Positions 48,596-60,646 of a stretch of 64,000 bases of DNA are shown here, piece by piece. Source of the DNA: Mesodorylaimus sp. YZB2_4 (taxonomy: Eukaryota > Nematoda > Enoplea > Dorylaimida > Dorylaimidae); contig JASANH010001236.1 in assembly GCA_030248295.1 (NCBI GenBank), positions 1 to 64,000 on the forward strand. Reading direction: 5' to 3'. Each line of letters opens with the position of its first letter. Position 1 is the stretch's first letter. The notes beneath the pieces were generated by a model, which made no database searches, had not been told where the DNA came from, and was given only the letters and a program-made list of their open reading frames with translations. Made by a program: the position numbers and the translations under genes.

Positions 48596-49484
48596 TCAAG
48601 CGGTCACTGACTCCTCAAACACCTCGTACTCAATTGTGCACACTGTATGAACCTGCACTTCATGCAACAAAGCAGGCTGGCCATCGTCAGGTGGTGCGGT
48701 GGGTGCGAAAGGCGGAGGAGGTGGGGGTCCAACAGGTGCTGCAGAATAATCATGGTTGGGCAGGCCAATAATAGGTTGGGGGCGAGACTGAGGCGGTGGT
48801 GGTCGAGGTGGTGCTGGGCGATTAAAGTTTGTCAAACCAAGTTTAAAGCCAGATAAAGACGGATGTTGATTGGAGGAAAACGAGGCTTGGTGACGTTTAC
48901 AGTAGCAAAAGATAGCCAATGCTATTCCGAGGACACCCACTCCACTGACCATTACTGCCACACCAATCACTACGCCCTCTTGTTCACCGCAGTGACTCAC
49001 CAGGCCAGACGACCCGGATATGATAAGTCGCAAAGACGGCAGATCAGGATTCTCGCATGAATAGTTGTCAGTCGAGCCACCCGCAACGATAAGCTCCCCC
49101 ACTGTTCCCGAACACGCCAACTGAGCGGCCATGGTCACGTCCAAGTCACAACGGATCACTGAGGCGCTGTCACATTGGCAGACCCAAAATCCATACCCGT
49201 TACTACGTACTGTATATGGAGACGCATTCTGCACAGTACTAGGTTCAGCTTATTGAAAGTACGTACACCCTGCACCTGCGTAAAGTACTGTACTCACCGC
49301 CCCTGCTTGAATGATCAGTGCAGACCACAGCGCCAGCGAAATTACGACGGTGATAGGATGGCGAGTTCTCGTGGTCCCGGTTATCCTTTTTCGAATGGTC
49401 TTTTTGACTGGGGGCCGTGCGCCTCGTCGCCAACAACAGCCACAGCAACAGTAGCACCAAAAGCCAACTGAACATGAGAGGCAA
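48596..49484 (-). CDS. Single-pass membrane glycoprotein with proline-rich tail (Polinton B/C), spliced
   Basis: First exon 49484 downward: MPLMFSWLLVLLLLWLLLAT is a signal peptide. A donor GGCG|GTGAGT lies at about 49300. The second exon (about 49240-48596) has an ectodomain with paired Cys (FWVCQCDSASVIRCDLDV, NYSCENPD), TM VVIGVAVMVSGVGVLGIAL, stop-transfer CYCKRHQ, and a cytoplasmic tail with polyproline stretches (APPRPPPPQ, GPPPPPPFAP). The exact acceptor is unresolved (phase mismatch with the CAG before AATGCG). Tail prolines could bind SH3/WW or EVH1-type host proteins. Best read as an element-encoded surface protein; a host gene is the alternative. Confidence 0.55.
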
Positions 49485-49699
49485 ACCAGACTTTCAATAA
49501 GGGCGAATGTGGTGGAAGCGTATCTATGGAGGCGGTTGTTGTGCTGGTGTATCTCCGTGACAGCTGATTCTCCATTCGTAGAGCTGTTGGCTGCGTGATT
49601 TTCAGGCAGTGGCGTATCATCATCGAAATTGGAATTTGACTGCTGCGAAATTGATCAGAAAGAATTGAAGACAAACTTAATTTGTTTGTGAGACAAATA

Positions 49700-51150
49700 C
49701 GCCAAAAATAGGACCAGAAAAAATCTGGCTGCTGTAAAATGCATAGCGCAATACCAAGAGCAGAAATCGAGTAGACTGCGGTCTAATCGCGACCAGACTG
49801 CACGGTTTTTCTAGCTGCCACATGTGGTAAAGTTCCTTATGGCTGCCACACATCTGGCATCTGGTCAATGGACAAAACCAGCCGTTGGGCAGGGTGGCCT
49901 TTGGTCATCCGCGTATGGGCGACGTCTGCTCAAAGCGACCACTAACCGTGGCAGAAAAATGCGTTAGCGTATGTCATTAATCAAGTACGAGCAAGGTCTA
50001 ATCGCTTGACATGAAAAAGAAGTGACACATTCACGTGACAACAGCAATTTCGAAAACTTCTAATGTGACAAACTTTGTTGACAAACCAATTTGTGCGATG
50101 AGCAAAACTTTTTCAGAAATCAAATTCAGAAAACTTTTTCAGAAATAAATTCACAAAACTTTTTCGGAAATAAATTCAGAAAACTTTTTTCAGAAATGAA
50201 TTCACAAAATTTTTACAAAAATGAATTTAGAAAACTTTTTCAGAAATAAATTTAGAAATCAGATTTACAAAACTTTTTCAGAAATCAAATTCACAAAACT
50301 TTTTTAGAAATAAATTCACAAAACTTTTACAAAAATGAAGTCAGGAAACTTTTCCAGAAATCAAATTCACAAAACTTTTCTAGAACTAAATTTACAAAAC
50401 TTTGCTAGCAATGACACCAGATGATGTGAAACTTATAATTCGTTTTTGGGTTACATGTTAAAAACTTTTACGCTTAAAAACTTTTTTGGATTGAAACTTG
50501 CGGCACTTTGTCTGAGGTGAACCTTTTGGAGCTTTTCCAGTGTAGGGTACTTTTTATTTGACGACTTGTATTGCGTGCAGTGTTTTATATCAGGCCTGCG
50601 CTGGTTGGGACATGAAAGTTGGAGTCCGGCTTATATTCTACGAATATTCTGGAAGAACCAGAAGATATCAGTAATAATTATGCTTCATGCAAAGTGATCC
50701 AGTTGGGGAAGATATAAGGGCGTCCTGATGTGTTTCTAGGTCGGATTGGTGCCATTTCGATGTACAGACTTGTTTACTTGAACCAAGCCCAGCGAAGCAG
50801 TTGCCTACCATCTGTTTCCTTTGGTCGCAAAGCATTCAAAGACGAGCCCCACCCAACCAATTTCCTGTGGTTCAACACACGCGCTTCCGGTCACTTCTGG
50901 CCTGTCGACACCGATCCCTCAGCCAATAACCTACGCTAAAAGTCACGCGACTAGAAGAAGTCAGCCGGAACTGCCGAAGTCGCAGAGTGGACGTCGGGTG
51001 ATTTTTTGCCATTTTTACTCTGTGTTTTTGTCACATTCACTAGCTCCTTGTCTTTCTGAAAAGTAAGTGACTTCTTCGCCATAGCCTGCAACAACAATAT
51101 CACAAATGTAACTATAGGCCCATAAACTTCATTGACCAAGTATAAAAGTT
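49700..51150. other. Non-coding region with minisatellite
   Basis: No supportable gene in about 1.4 kb; it contains the A/T-rich repeat listed separately. Confidence 0.5.
50085..50420. repeat. A/T-rich minisatellite, about 21-28-bp units
   Basis: Tandem, imperfect units of CAGAAATAAATTCACAAAAC followed by TTTTT, about 14 copies with length variation. Intergenic. Confidence 0.85.
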
Positions 51151-51184
51151 GTTTCTGTATTTTTCAGCGTATTCAAGGACAACG

Positions 51185-51613
51185 ATGGCGTCTCTGTTGT
51201 GTTGCCCACTGTGCTTCTTAAATCGACTCTCCCACCACAACGACAGCTACAGGTGCAAAAAGTGCGACGAGTATTTTTCGTTCGACGACTTGTTGCGAAT
51301 ACCGTTAACGAATGGACTGCCAGAGTACGTTAGCACGCAACAACAATGTGAGTGCGGGCGAAACGAGCTGGTCGAGATGGTGGTCGGTTGTCCAGCTGGA
51401 ATCAACCAATGCCCATGCTGTCAACGCCCCTATTCATGCGGCCCAAATCCATGCCACTGCTGCACGAAGACAGTGGCAACTCGCTGCGATGATATAACCA
51501 CTTGTAAGAAGCATTATTGGGTTTCTAGACAAACGGTAGGGCTGTTAGTGAAGTGCAGCAGTTGTAACACCTGCAAATGCTCGCGTTTCGTTTTTCCCCT
51601 CATTTTTTACTAG
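51185..51613 (+). CDS. Cys-rich zinc-ribbon-like Polinton protein, copy C
   Basis: 142 aa. CCPLCFLNRL and CKKCDEYFS form one putative zinc ribbon. ITNGLPEYV-type segment LTNGLPEYVST, CECGRNELVE, CPCCQRPY, CHCCTK and CDDITTCKKHYW match the D copy (24008-24379). An added tail (CSSCNTCKCSRF) contains further Cys. A pyrimidine tract and CAG lie just before ATG 51185, so an upstream non-coding exon is possible. Nucleic-acid or protein binding through zinc is inferred. Confidence 0.65.
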   Translation: MASLLCCPLCFLNRLSHHNDSYRCKKCDEYFSFDDLLRIPLTNGLPEYVSTQQQCECGRNELVEMVVGCPAGINQCPCCQRPYSCGPNPCHCCTKTVATRCDDITTCKKHYWVSRQTVGLLVKCSSCNTCKCSRFVFPLIFY

Positions 51614-51762
51614 TATCTTTTATTATGTGTCAATTTTTTGCCATGCATATCGCTACTATGTGGCAGCTGCTTGAATGGAATGGTTGATAACAGTTCAGTA
51701 TCGTGGACAAAACGTGCTCATTAACTGTACGCATACAGCCGTATTACGAAATAATATTCACC

Positions 51763-52889
51763 TCAAGATTCTTCCTGCTGGGTGTTTTCTGCCAGTAGGG
51801 CGTTTAGTGACTTGTACAACTCATCGACGTTGCTGGGTGCCAGGTCGACGAGGTCGGTCAAGTCCGACTCGAGCAAGACCGCTCTAAATCGTCGTATCGG
51901 TCGGCGGGCAGGACTGGGGCGGGGCCGTCGTCGAGGCGGTTTGCCTAAAAAGGGTTACTGTCGTTATTATAGGGTAGATAAGTTGAAAATGTGCTTACCT
52001 CTAGCCCCATAATTTCATCGAAGCGGGCCAGTTCTTCGCTCAAATTGCACACAGCCATGACTTCTGTGGGAAGGTTCTGAAAGAAGATAACATTAGTGCC
52101 ACGTTCGGACGAGACCGAAATGGTTTTAACCCACCCGCTCCACATCGTCCCACGTGAGCTCTGGCATGTCTGTCCAGCCGCCATTTGGCACGTAAATATC
52201 TTCATGGTCGCCGCCGTCCTAAATGAGAGTACTCGTAAGCTATTGCGTTAAGTAGCGCGAATAGTTCTAACTCGATGTGAATGTCCAAGGTTGGTCAAGT
52301 CGACCAGTGGCCCCCGTTGTTTGCTCGGCCTCTCGGCCCTAGGCTCGGTCGTCAATGGCCGCTTCGTTCTAGCGAGCGTCGGTTGATCGTGAGCTGGCTG
52401 GTGCGAAAGACAGCCCTGAATGGAAGGTACCTACGTAACTTACAGGTATACATACATAGTAGGCCGAGCTACACACTGCAGCTTACCTGAACTAGTGCCT
52501 TTCCTTCACGTCTGAAACGAGCCACCGCCTCCAATATGGGGAGGGACACATCCACTTTTATCCACCGTGGCCTAAATAAACCAGTCGTGATCACGAACTG
52601 TCACAATAGTGTCCACGTGTGTAGAGCCGAATGTGCAATAAAGGCATGGACACGTGTAGCATAAAGCCTAATCTATGATTCCTCCCACTATTAACTAATG
52701 TTCATGTAAGAAACTGACAACTTACGGCAGCTGGTCGCTCGACTGGATACGGTAGACGCCACCCGGCAGTCGCTCCAATACGGTCGCTTCCAGGTTCTCG
52801 TCTCTGTCGCCAATTCCTTCATCGTTTTCATCCATTTTTACCAGAAAATGGGCCAGGTCGACCATGCCGCCCTCGGCCGCCCTTGCCAT
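51763..52889 (-). CDS. Unknown spliced gene of Polinton C (five exons)
   Basis: Reconstructed from GT-AG junctions on the minus strand. Exon 1 from ATG 52889 (MARAAEGGMVDLAHFL ... IQSSDQL) with donor GTAAGT. Exon 2 has RWIKVDVSLPILEAVARF and ends VQ|GTAAGC. Exon 3 has HEDIYVPNGGWTDMPELTW with donor GTGGGT. Exon 4 has NLPTEVMAVCNLSEELARF with donor GTAAGC. Exon 5 is basic then acidic (RRRPRPSPARRPIRRF, LTDLVDLAPSNVDELY) to TGA at 51763. The first three junctions keep frame; the last is two bases out of phase, so either a non-standard site or decay. No family recognised. The acidic/aromatic middle and basic end resemble a minor capsid or regulatory protein, unproven. Confidence 0.5.
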
Positions 52890-53597
52890 TGTGGTAGTCT
52901 TCTGGCCACAACACTCGGTTGATCTCCCAACCTCGGCGCATGTTGGACAAAAACGATGATCATTAGACCGCAGATACAGACGCCATTCTTTTCACTGCAT
53001 ACGTGCAGGCACACGCTGCAACAGACCGACGACGACATGATGCACGCGCAGTGATTCAGTAAAATTGGCGAATGAGCAGATTGCGACCGTTCTCGATCAG
53101 TATCTAAACTACGACTGGTGGACCTGGCTTGGTGGCCAGTTGAGCGAGCTGTAATTAATGAAGATCGAATCTTCAAAACAAAAAGTTTGGCGCCAGCGCC
53201 CAACCCTCCCGTCCATTCAGGTAAGCTAAGAGCATAGCCGAACCTAGACGCAACTGTTTGGTCCCTGCCGCTAGTAATCAGGCGGCACCCGACAACTGTT
53301 AACTAACTGTCCAAGCGGTCACTGGCCTTTGTCTGGTGTCTAGCCGCTCAGGCCGACTGGCACCATCCGCTCTTGCCTAAGTTACAGTCGCTGAAGCGAA
53401 CCCGTCACCTTTTATTAGCTCATGCTAACATCCAGTCATGCACATTGCACATCGTGCATAGCCACATCACGCACATTTGTACAAAGGATAGACTGCACAA
53501 ATTTCGAAATGCCGCCACACACAAACACTTTATATGAAAGGCGGCACCAGCCTAGGTCAAAGAAGCGGCTGCCTGGCAGTCGGTCTGCCTGCCTGCC
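52890..53597. other. Region without a supported gene
   Basis: Only short ORFs without motifs between the unknown spliced gene and the PolB 3' end. Confidence 0.5.
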
Positions 53598-56500
53598 TCA
53601 TATTTCCAACGGTGATGTACGAAAATGGTCTGGGTAACAGACACGTTTCGAATACAATCTGGTCAATCCCGATTTGGCTCGTATGTAACTGAAAACTTTG
53701 CCGTCGATCGGTCGGATTCCAATATTGAACGCCGTCCCATTTCCGCCGCCATGCAAGATATCGTAATCATTTTTGAAAGTCAAAATGTCTCGATTACGGG
53801 CTTGGACCCCTTTGGCTGAAAATTTCCCATCCCCACTTTCGTCCTTCAAAACGTAGTAGCACTTTGCGCTAAGACCCACGAAAGCTACTCCTTCGGCTTC
53901 GACCTGTTTTAGAAAAACAAGCTTGGTAAGTATTTTGGATTTTTCTTCTTTTTATGCAGACTCACCTTTAGCAAGCCGGGTGTTCTTAATTGATCGTTTG
54001 ACAACACGAACCATTCTTTCTCAATTCTTTCAAACTCTGCCATCTTTTCTGGTGGGACACATTCTCGAAGCGAGTTTTCGCAAATCGCCAAATAAATCGA
54101 GTCTGTAATAAATAATTAAAATGTGAATTTCATTTCCATGTAAAATCTTGTCTTACCTGTGTCACTTTCAAGGAACTCATAACACTGCCGCGGTATGTAA
54201 GGTTGTTCAACTTCGTAAATAAAACGAAGGACTTTCAGTTTGGCGTACGCGTAAACTGAAATATAAGCGAATCAGGCTCATTGAGCAGAATATGGGATTT
54301 CTCTTTTTACCCGACAGTCCAATTTGCATCGGCAAGTTGAATTCAACCTTTTCCTTTCGCATTTGCACTTCGAAACAATCGGGCGTGATAATTTTCGTTC
54401 TATAAGAATAAAAATCCAACAGCGGCTTAATTTATGGGAATGAAATTGAAAATAAAAAAAAAACAGAAATGAATTTGACGAAAAAGTTTTCTCTCACGCA
54501 TGATGAAAAGGATCGTTGTGCATATTTTAATTTCTGCGCCGTTCACGTAGGAAACGTTCATGTGACGTGTCAGCTTTGTGATCGTCTTGCCATACCTGAA
54601 CTCCGAATATTTTCGATTTAGTTACATGTTATAATTTTCTAGATTAATACTTACGCGCTATTGCAAAGTAGTTTGAAAACGTCGCCCTGAAATAATTTTA
54701 ACATTTCAATGGTTGCTTTGTTTATTTTTCAGTGATTTTACTCACCAACAGTTTTTTAGATTTGTCCGTGTCACCCACTCGTCTGTGATGGGTCACACTC
54801 TCACCGAACCATCGAAATACGTTCTGCCGATCGAATTGTGCCACTTCATGTATTTCGATATCAACACCATTTCTGTGGTACCATTGCAACAACGGTGTCA
54901 TCACCCACATTTTTTCTACGTGGTAGGAATTTATCAGGCATCGACGAGGAGTTTCGAGTTGATTCATTTGCTCAGCGATCTCTTTTATGTATGGCCCGAT
55001 GTCGTCCCTGGTCACTTCGGCATTTTTGATTATCGGTGGAAAATCGCTGTTCAGTTCGCGTAGATGATTTTTCACTTTCAAATTGACTTCAGCGAAGCCG
55101 AAGACGTCACCCTTGATCACGCCAGCAAACATTTTGTTGTAGGTTACTTGGTTCCTATTTTGGAACCTTCTCAACGGGTGCTCTTTGAGAAATCGATTGT
55201 AAATCTCGGCTTCTGCCACAATAGACGGGTTTGTCGCCATTGGCACGGGTTTCCCTTTGCGAATGTCCTTGGCTAGAGCTTGAACCATCTTGAACCAACA
55301 TTCCCACGTGACTTAATAATCGAATCCGCCCTCTAGCAAATCTTTTTCTTTTTGTTGGTCCAATTCTGCCCGTTTCAGGTTGGCATCAGTCGACACCACT
55401 TTCTTATTGGGGCAACCATTTCCATGGTTGTGGTATTGACAGCCGTGGTACTCGTCCACCCGTGGTCTTGGTTTGGCATCCTTGGCGTAGCCGTCGACCG
55501 ACCATTGGCGCAGTCCCAGTTTGGCCTGGCTACCGTGCCCGCTGTGATGGATGTAGACTTGATCGCGAAAGGCGGCATATTGGAGAAAATGCACTTCGCC
55601 ATGGCATCGACGGCGTTTCAATTTGGCCTGCATTGTTTCCGATTTCCGTTCGAACATTACCTGCCGTTCCTCCTCGCCATCGATCGACAATTGCGTCTGT
55701 TTGACTCCTTTCCAATGATCGCAATAGCCAGTCGGCATGTCGTAGTTGCACATGGATTCCAAGTACAAGGCGTTGAAGTCTAGAATAGGTACGAGTGTCT
55801 TAAAATTGGTGATGAGTAACGGAATGTACTGTACTTCCGTTTCCGCCTTACCCAGACCGACTATTTTCTTGACCATCTTATCACCACCCCTAATTTTGGT
55901 TTTGCCTTTTTCAGCCAACCGCGTCACGATCGTGGCCAAGCCGCCGGTCATTGACGATTACAATTCCTGGCAAAGGTCGGCTTCGCTGGGACCAAACAAG
56001 CCGAAGTGGACGGTGGGGTGACATGAATGTAACGTCTGGAATAGGTACGTGAGGCACACGCAGGGCACCGAGACGGCTTGCTTGAACACGTCCACTTTAA
56101 AGTTTTCCCAAAATATGCTCAGCATATTTGAGCAAGCCACGGCGAACAGCTCCACGTCCCTAAATGTGGAGTGTAAAGTCAAAATTTTGACTTTCATGCT
56201 TTGGGAATTTAACAAATTTACACCTCACCTGGCATTGTACCACTTCAAAAAAGCGAATAACGATCTCAGCTTGGGCAACGCGTCCCACACGGCTTTGGCC
56301 TCACGATATTGCTCGTCGTCAATCGTCTTGCCTGTGATCGTGGAAAAGAATGCCGATTGTGGCGGGAATTCCGTGATGCAATACAAGTCCTCTGGGCATC
56401 GAAGCAATTCATATGGAAAACTGCCCTTGGTGTCCCCGTCGGAATTGAATGCCTTGACGAACTTATCGAGCGACGTGCTAGGTGCGTACATGCAAATGTC

Positions 56501-58691
56501 CAAAAATTTGAGCTTGTCCGTGGCCAGCGAGATAATGCTACTGCCTCGGGCGATGGACTTGGGCCAGAACCTTGCGCCTTCTGTCTCGTCACTGTTCGAA
56601 TCGTTTCTGGCCGCGCGCACTTCAGCTGTCATTTTTTGGAATAGGTGGATTTTGCACAAATTCAAATCGTACTTGCCCCCATTGAGTGTCAGGACCAAAC
56701 ATGAGCGAAGATAGGCGTCGAATGTTCTGGCTAATCTTTTTACTTTCTCCGGATTCGCTTTGTTCCTTTTCTTGTCGTCCTCGTCGGCTGCCTCGTACGC
56801 GGCTTCGGCGGCTGTCTACAGTTGGTTCAGTTGGTCCACTTCGGCTGGAAACTTTTGCCGTTGGTGTTTGTAGTTACGATCGCTGATCTCATTCATGGCG
56901 TCGAATATATTGGTCAATAACGTGTCTGGAACGGGATCGTAGAAAAACTTGACCTCTTCGCACCCAGGTACAGTTGATTTTATGGCCCCCATGATCGGCT
57001 TATGTTGCTCTCGCATTTGCAAGATGGAAGCGTTGTCCACATGCTCGACTTCGATGTTCTGGGCGTTCAAACGCATTTCGGTCTCGACGTCTCCCACGTC
57101 GACTCGTTTGTACTTGAGTTGAATCGGCTGCAACGTGCTTTCCATATCCCATGTGATGAACTCGCGGCACAATCGACGTTCGTGGTTGACGAAAATTCCG
57201 AATTCAGTCAATTGGTCGAATATGGTCTTGGCCGCCTCGTAGCACCCGTCTTTGTGAGTATACTCCATTTTACCTTGATTGCAATTATATTTTTGGTGAC
57301 GTTGTAGGTTGTTGGCCATTTTAAACATTTTGCCACACGATTCGCAGCAATGACGGCCGCAGAAATTGTTTAACTTCAGAATCAACGACATGTGAACATT
57401 GGTTGTGTCGCTCGGATAACTGTGCAAATTTATCGTTGGACAGGCTGGGTCGGTGTTGGTGGATTTACGCAGGCAAGTCGTTTCTTTAGGTGATGTTTTC
57501 CGATAAATCTGTATGTTAGCCTCAGACAGTTCCTCTAGAATGGGCCGATGGTCTTCTGGAACCCCTTTGAATTTTTGCCACAGTGGGCCATCGACTCGCG
57601 TCCTGTACTTCTCGTAGGCTTTCAGAACCATAGGTAAATGATTATAGTCTTTTTTCTTTGCCGCCGCTATGCATCTGAAGACGCAAAGGTTGTCGTTGTA
57701 TAGGTGACGATGCTCGTCTCGCTCCATCGCCAATAGGCTTCTGTTGTTGTAGGCCAACCATGTGGGCAGAACGCTTTGGCCCCGACCAGCCACGAACAGA
57801 GGGCGCAAGTAGCAATGGATGGTCACTCCTAGCACACACACCACTCTCCATTGTGTGTCTGGTCTTTCTGTGTGTCTCCAAGTCGCCTAACTCTTCATTA
57901 GTATCGATTGCCCTCTGAAGCGATTCTGAATTGTGTACGAGAAAATTTTCTTCCAACAAGTTGCGCCGATTATTTTGGGCGATGAAAATTCGATAACTGT
58001 TGGTGCCATCGTCGTTTTCTCTTCTAAGCATTGTTGTTACGCCGACGTTGAAGTTGAAGGCCACATTGATCAGTTGGTAAATATGACGAAGAGCTTTGGC
58101 GAATGTGAAACCTTCCACGTCACTGCCGACTGTGCGATAATAAAATTCATTGACCAGTTTTGAGTCTGTTTTAAAGTGTTGGCGAAAATATGGCCAATTA
58201 CGACGGATCAATTCGACTGCGCCTTCGTCTTGTGCGCATGAGGCCGCCAAAGGATCTAGCCATAAGCCGGAATCAGTTTCAGGCGGTGCGATTGGGTCGT
58301 GAAAAAATAATGTTGGATCTTGGTTTTCTTAGGTCAGTGGCTCCAACAAATCTGGCTCGACGTTTTCGTTGGTGCAGCATTTCATGCACTGTCCGATGTG
58401 TTCCTTCGACAGAAATTCTGTCTCTGTGGTAAATTGGCGCCGACATTTCGGACACGTGTGGTGGTTGTCTGGGTGCTGGTTCTTGTGGTGGCGATAGAAT
58501 AGGTCAAGGCGTTTGCCATTCTTGTACTGGCAAAACAGGCAGTCGTAGCAAATATCCTTGTGGATGTCCATATGGTTGTCCAAATTCACGACTTCCTTCT
58601 TGCAAGTATTCTTCCGCCGAATACGCTTCGCCTTTGATGACAAATCGTTTACTTCCTTTTCAGGTGATTTCCGCTTTCGATTTGGATCCAT
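53598..58691 (-). pseudogene. Polinton C protein-primed DNA polymerase B, multi-exon, with premature stops
   Basis: N-terminal zinc fingers from ATG 58691 (YDCLFCQYKNGK, CPKCRRQFTTE). A TAA at 58329 lies in an otherwise continuous frame to about 57870, followed by a frameshift. Then LYNDNLCVFRCIA, a finger (CESCGKMFKMANNLQRH), the exonuclease region (FITWDMESTL) and LTLNGGKYDLNLC. TAG at 56816. Polymerase: LDFNALYLESMCNYDMPTG, DEYHGCQYHNHG, motif B and C regions through 54.7-54.1 kb, and GVQARNRDIL at the end. Introns occur at 56.15-56.22 kb (69 bp, GTGAGG...TTTAG) and several of 45-70 bp between 54.0 and 54.7 kb. Same gene as 2905-6184, which has none. Confidence 0.9.
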
Positions 58692-58799
58692 TGCTCAGAA
58701 ATCAAGGAATCAACCAAACTGCAATGAGCGACAAAACATGACTGGCCAGAGTCTATCGACGAAGTGAAGATCGAATCTTCAGTGAAGATCGGATCTTCG

Positions 58800-60646
58800 T
58801 TGGAATGGTCTGAAGATGACATCTTCATACCGACTGTTTCATTGTCCAAGTTTGAAAGGGCGCTATGCGGTCGGTTCGCTCTCCGTTTCCCTGGTCGATA
58901 GCGGATCTCAAAATGCATTCCTGCTAAGTCCGCTATCCAAAGTTCGCAAATTGGCCATCATGAGTCTCATTCTTGAAAATGTACACCAATGGCAAATGGT
59001 CCGTGATGATCGTGAACTTTTGTCCGTATATGTATGGCCTGAACAACTTGACAGCCCAATATACACCAAGACCTTCTCTTTCTGACACGGAATATCTGGT
59101 TTCGGCTGGCAAGAGGGACCTACTGGCGTATGCAACTGGGTGCTCCTTGTTGTCATCGTCTTTCTGTGACAAGATTGCGCCAAGGCCCTCTCTGCTCGCA
59201 TCCATGTATATGGTAAATGGCTTATGGAAGTTCGGATATGCCAAGATCGGTGCTGTGGTTAGCCGTTCCTTGAGCTCGTTGAAAACCCTGTTGCTATCCG
59301 AATCCCAGTTGAAATTGACGCTCATTGGTCAGCTCGAAAAGTGGGCGTGCTAGTTGTGAGAAATTTTTGATGAATCGCCCATAGAACGAGCACATGCCCA
59401 AAAATCGACGTACTGCTTTCTTATCTTTTGGGATTGTCATTTCTTTTACTGCCTTTATTTTACTCTCCTCGACTTTGAGTCCTGAGGCTGAAATTGTGTG
59501 TCCCAAAAACGAAAGTTCCGATTTCAGAAACCTGCACTTGGACAACTTCAACCGCAGATTGAACTTATTCAAACGTTCAAAAACTGCTTGCAGACGTTGT
59601 TGATGTTCCTCGAAAGTGGACGCAAAGACTAACACGTCGTCCAAATACACGAGGCATCGTTCCCATGTTAGGCCTGATAGGACTGCATTCATCAGACGCA
59701 TAGAGACGGCTGGTGAGTTGGTGAGTCCAAATGGTAAGACTTCCCTCTGGTAGTGACCTCCTCCAGGTACACGGAAAGCAGTTTTCTCCTTATCTCCATC
59801 CTTCAGGTTTATCTGCCAGTATCCGGATATCGAATCCAGACTAGAAAAGAATTTAGCGCCAGAAAGCGAATCCAATATGTCGTCAATGCGTGGTAGAGGG
59901 AACTCGTCTCGCACTGTGATGACATTCAGGGCGCGATAATCGACACAAAAACAATATTCGCCTGTTTTCTTGCGTACTAAGCGGATGGGACTGGCCCAAG
60001 ACGTGCATGCATCTTCGATCTGGCCCCCATCCTTCATTTCTTTCACCATCTTGTGTACCTCCTCCCTCTGGCGAAAAGGTAATCTCCTAGGCGGTATGTG
60101 GACTCGTGGGTGATTACCCGTGTTGATTGCATGCTCGATCTCGATGTTAGCTGACTTCAGATCTAACGTGCTAGTCGCGAATATGCCCTTTTTGGCCCAT
60201 TGTACGAGGAATCCTCTCATGCTGCGCTTCTGACCTTCACTCAGGTGGCGATTATCGAATGTCATTTTCTGGACCTGCTGTACTGGGTCATCCTTCTTTT
60301 CTGTTCGATTAGTCAGCGTATGCAAATCAGAGGGCACTATTTCGACTGCTTCCTCCACGTGCCCTACGATCGTGCCTGCTGGTAGAGTGATGGGATTTCT
60401 CAAACTGTTCCGAACTTGCACTGGTACTTGTCCATTCTTTGCTTCAGCGACTGAGTGCGCGATTAAGAGCGACATGTCACTAGACAGTGGCTCATAGTTT
60501 GCTACGAAACAAACTGTTTGGTTTGCCAAATCATCGTCCGTGCAATGTCCCCACATGAATTTTTCAGTGCAAGGTGGTATTGTGACTGCTTCGACTAGTG
60601 CTACATTTCGCGTTCCTGATGGTCTACCGGTTTGATTTAACTGCAC
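58800..60646 (-). pseudogene. Gypsy-2 Pol: reverse transcriptase and RNase H
   Basis: 59294-60646 holds the linker (VALVEAVTIPPCTEK, IEHAINTGNHPRV) and RT (WASPIRLVRKKTGEYCFCVD, FSSLDSISGYWQINL, LPFGLTNSP, YLDDVLVFAS, SFLGHTIS, FLGMCSFYGRFI). A frameshift near 59325 leads to 58933-59325 with RNase H (YMDASREGLGAILSQ, YSVSEREGLGVYW, IITDHLPLVYIF). Near 58910 another break precedes YRPGKRRANR, the end of RNase H/tether, and then sequence is lost. No integrase remains, so the copy cannot insert by itself. Confidence 0.9.

Noticed and set aside
31858-58691. Free DNA virus sequence instead of a transposon
   Set aside because: Integrase with chromodomain, introns, inactivating mutations and nested retrotransposons show an old integrated Polinton in a host chromosome.
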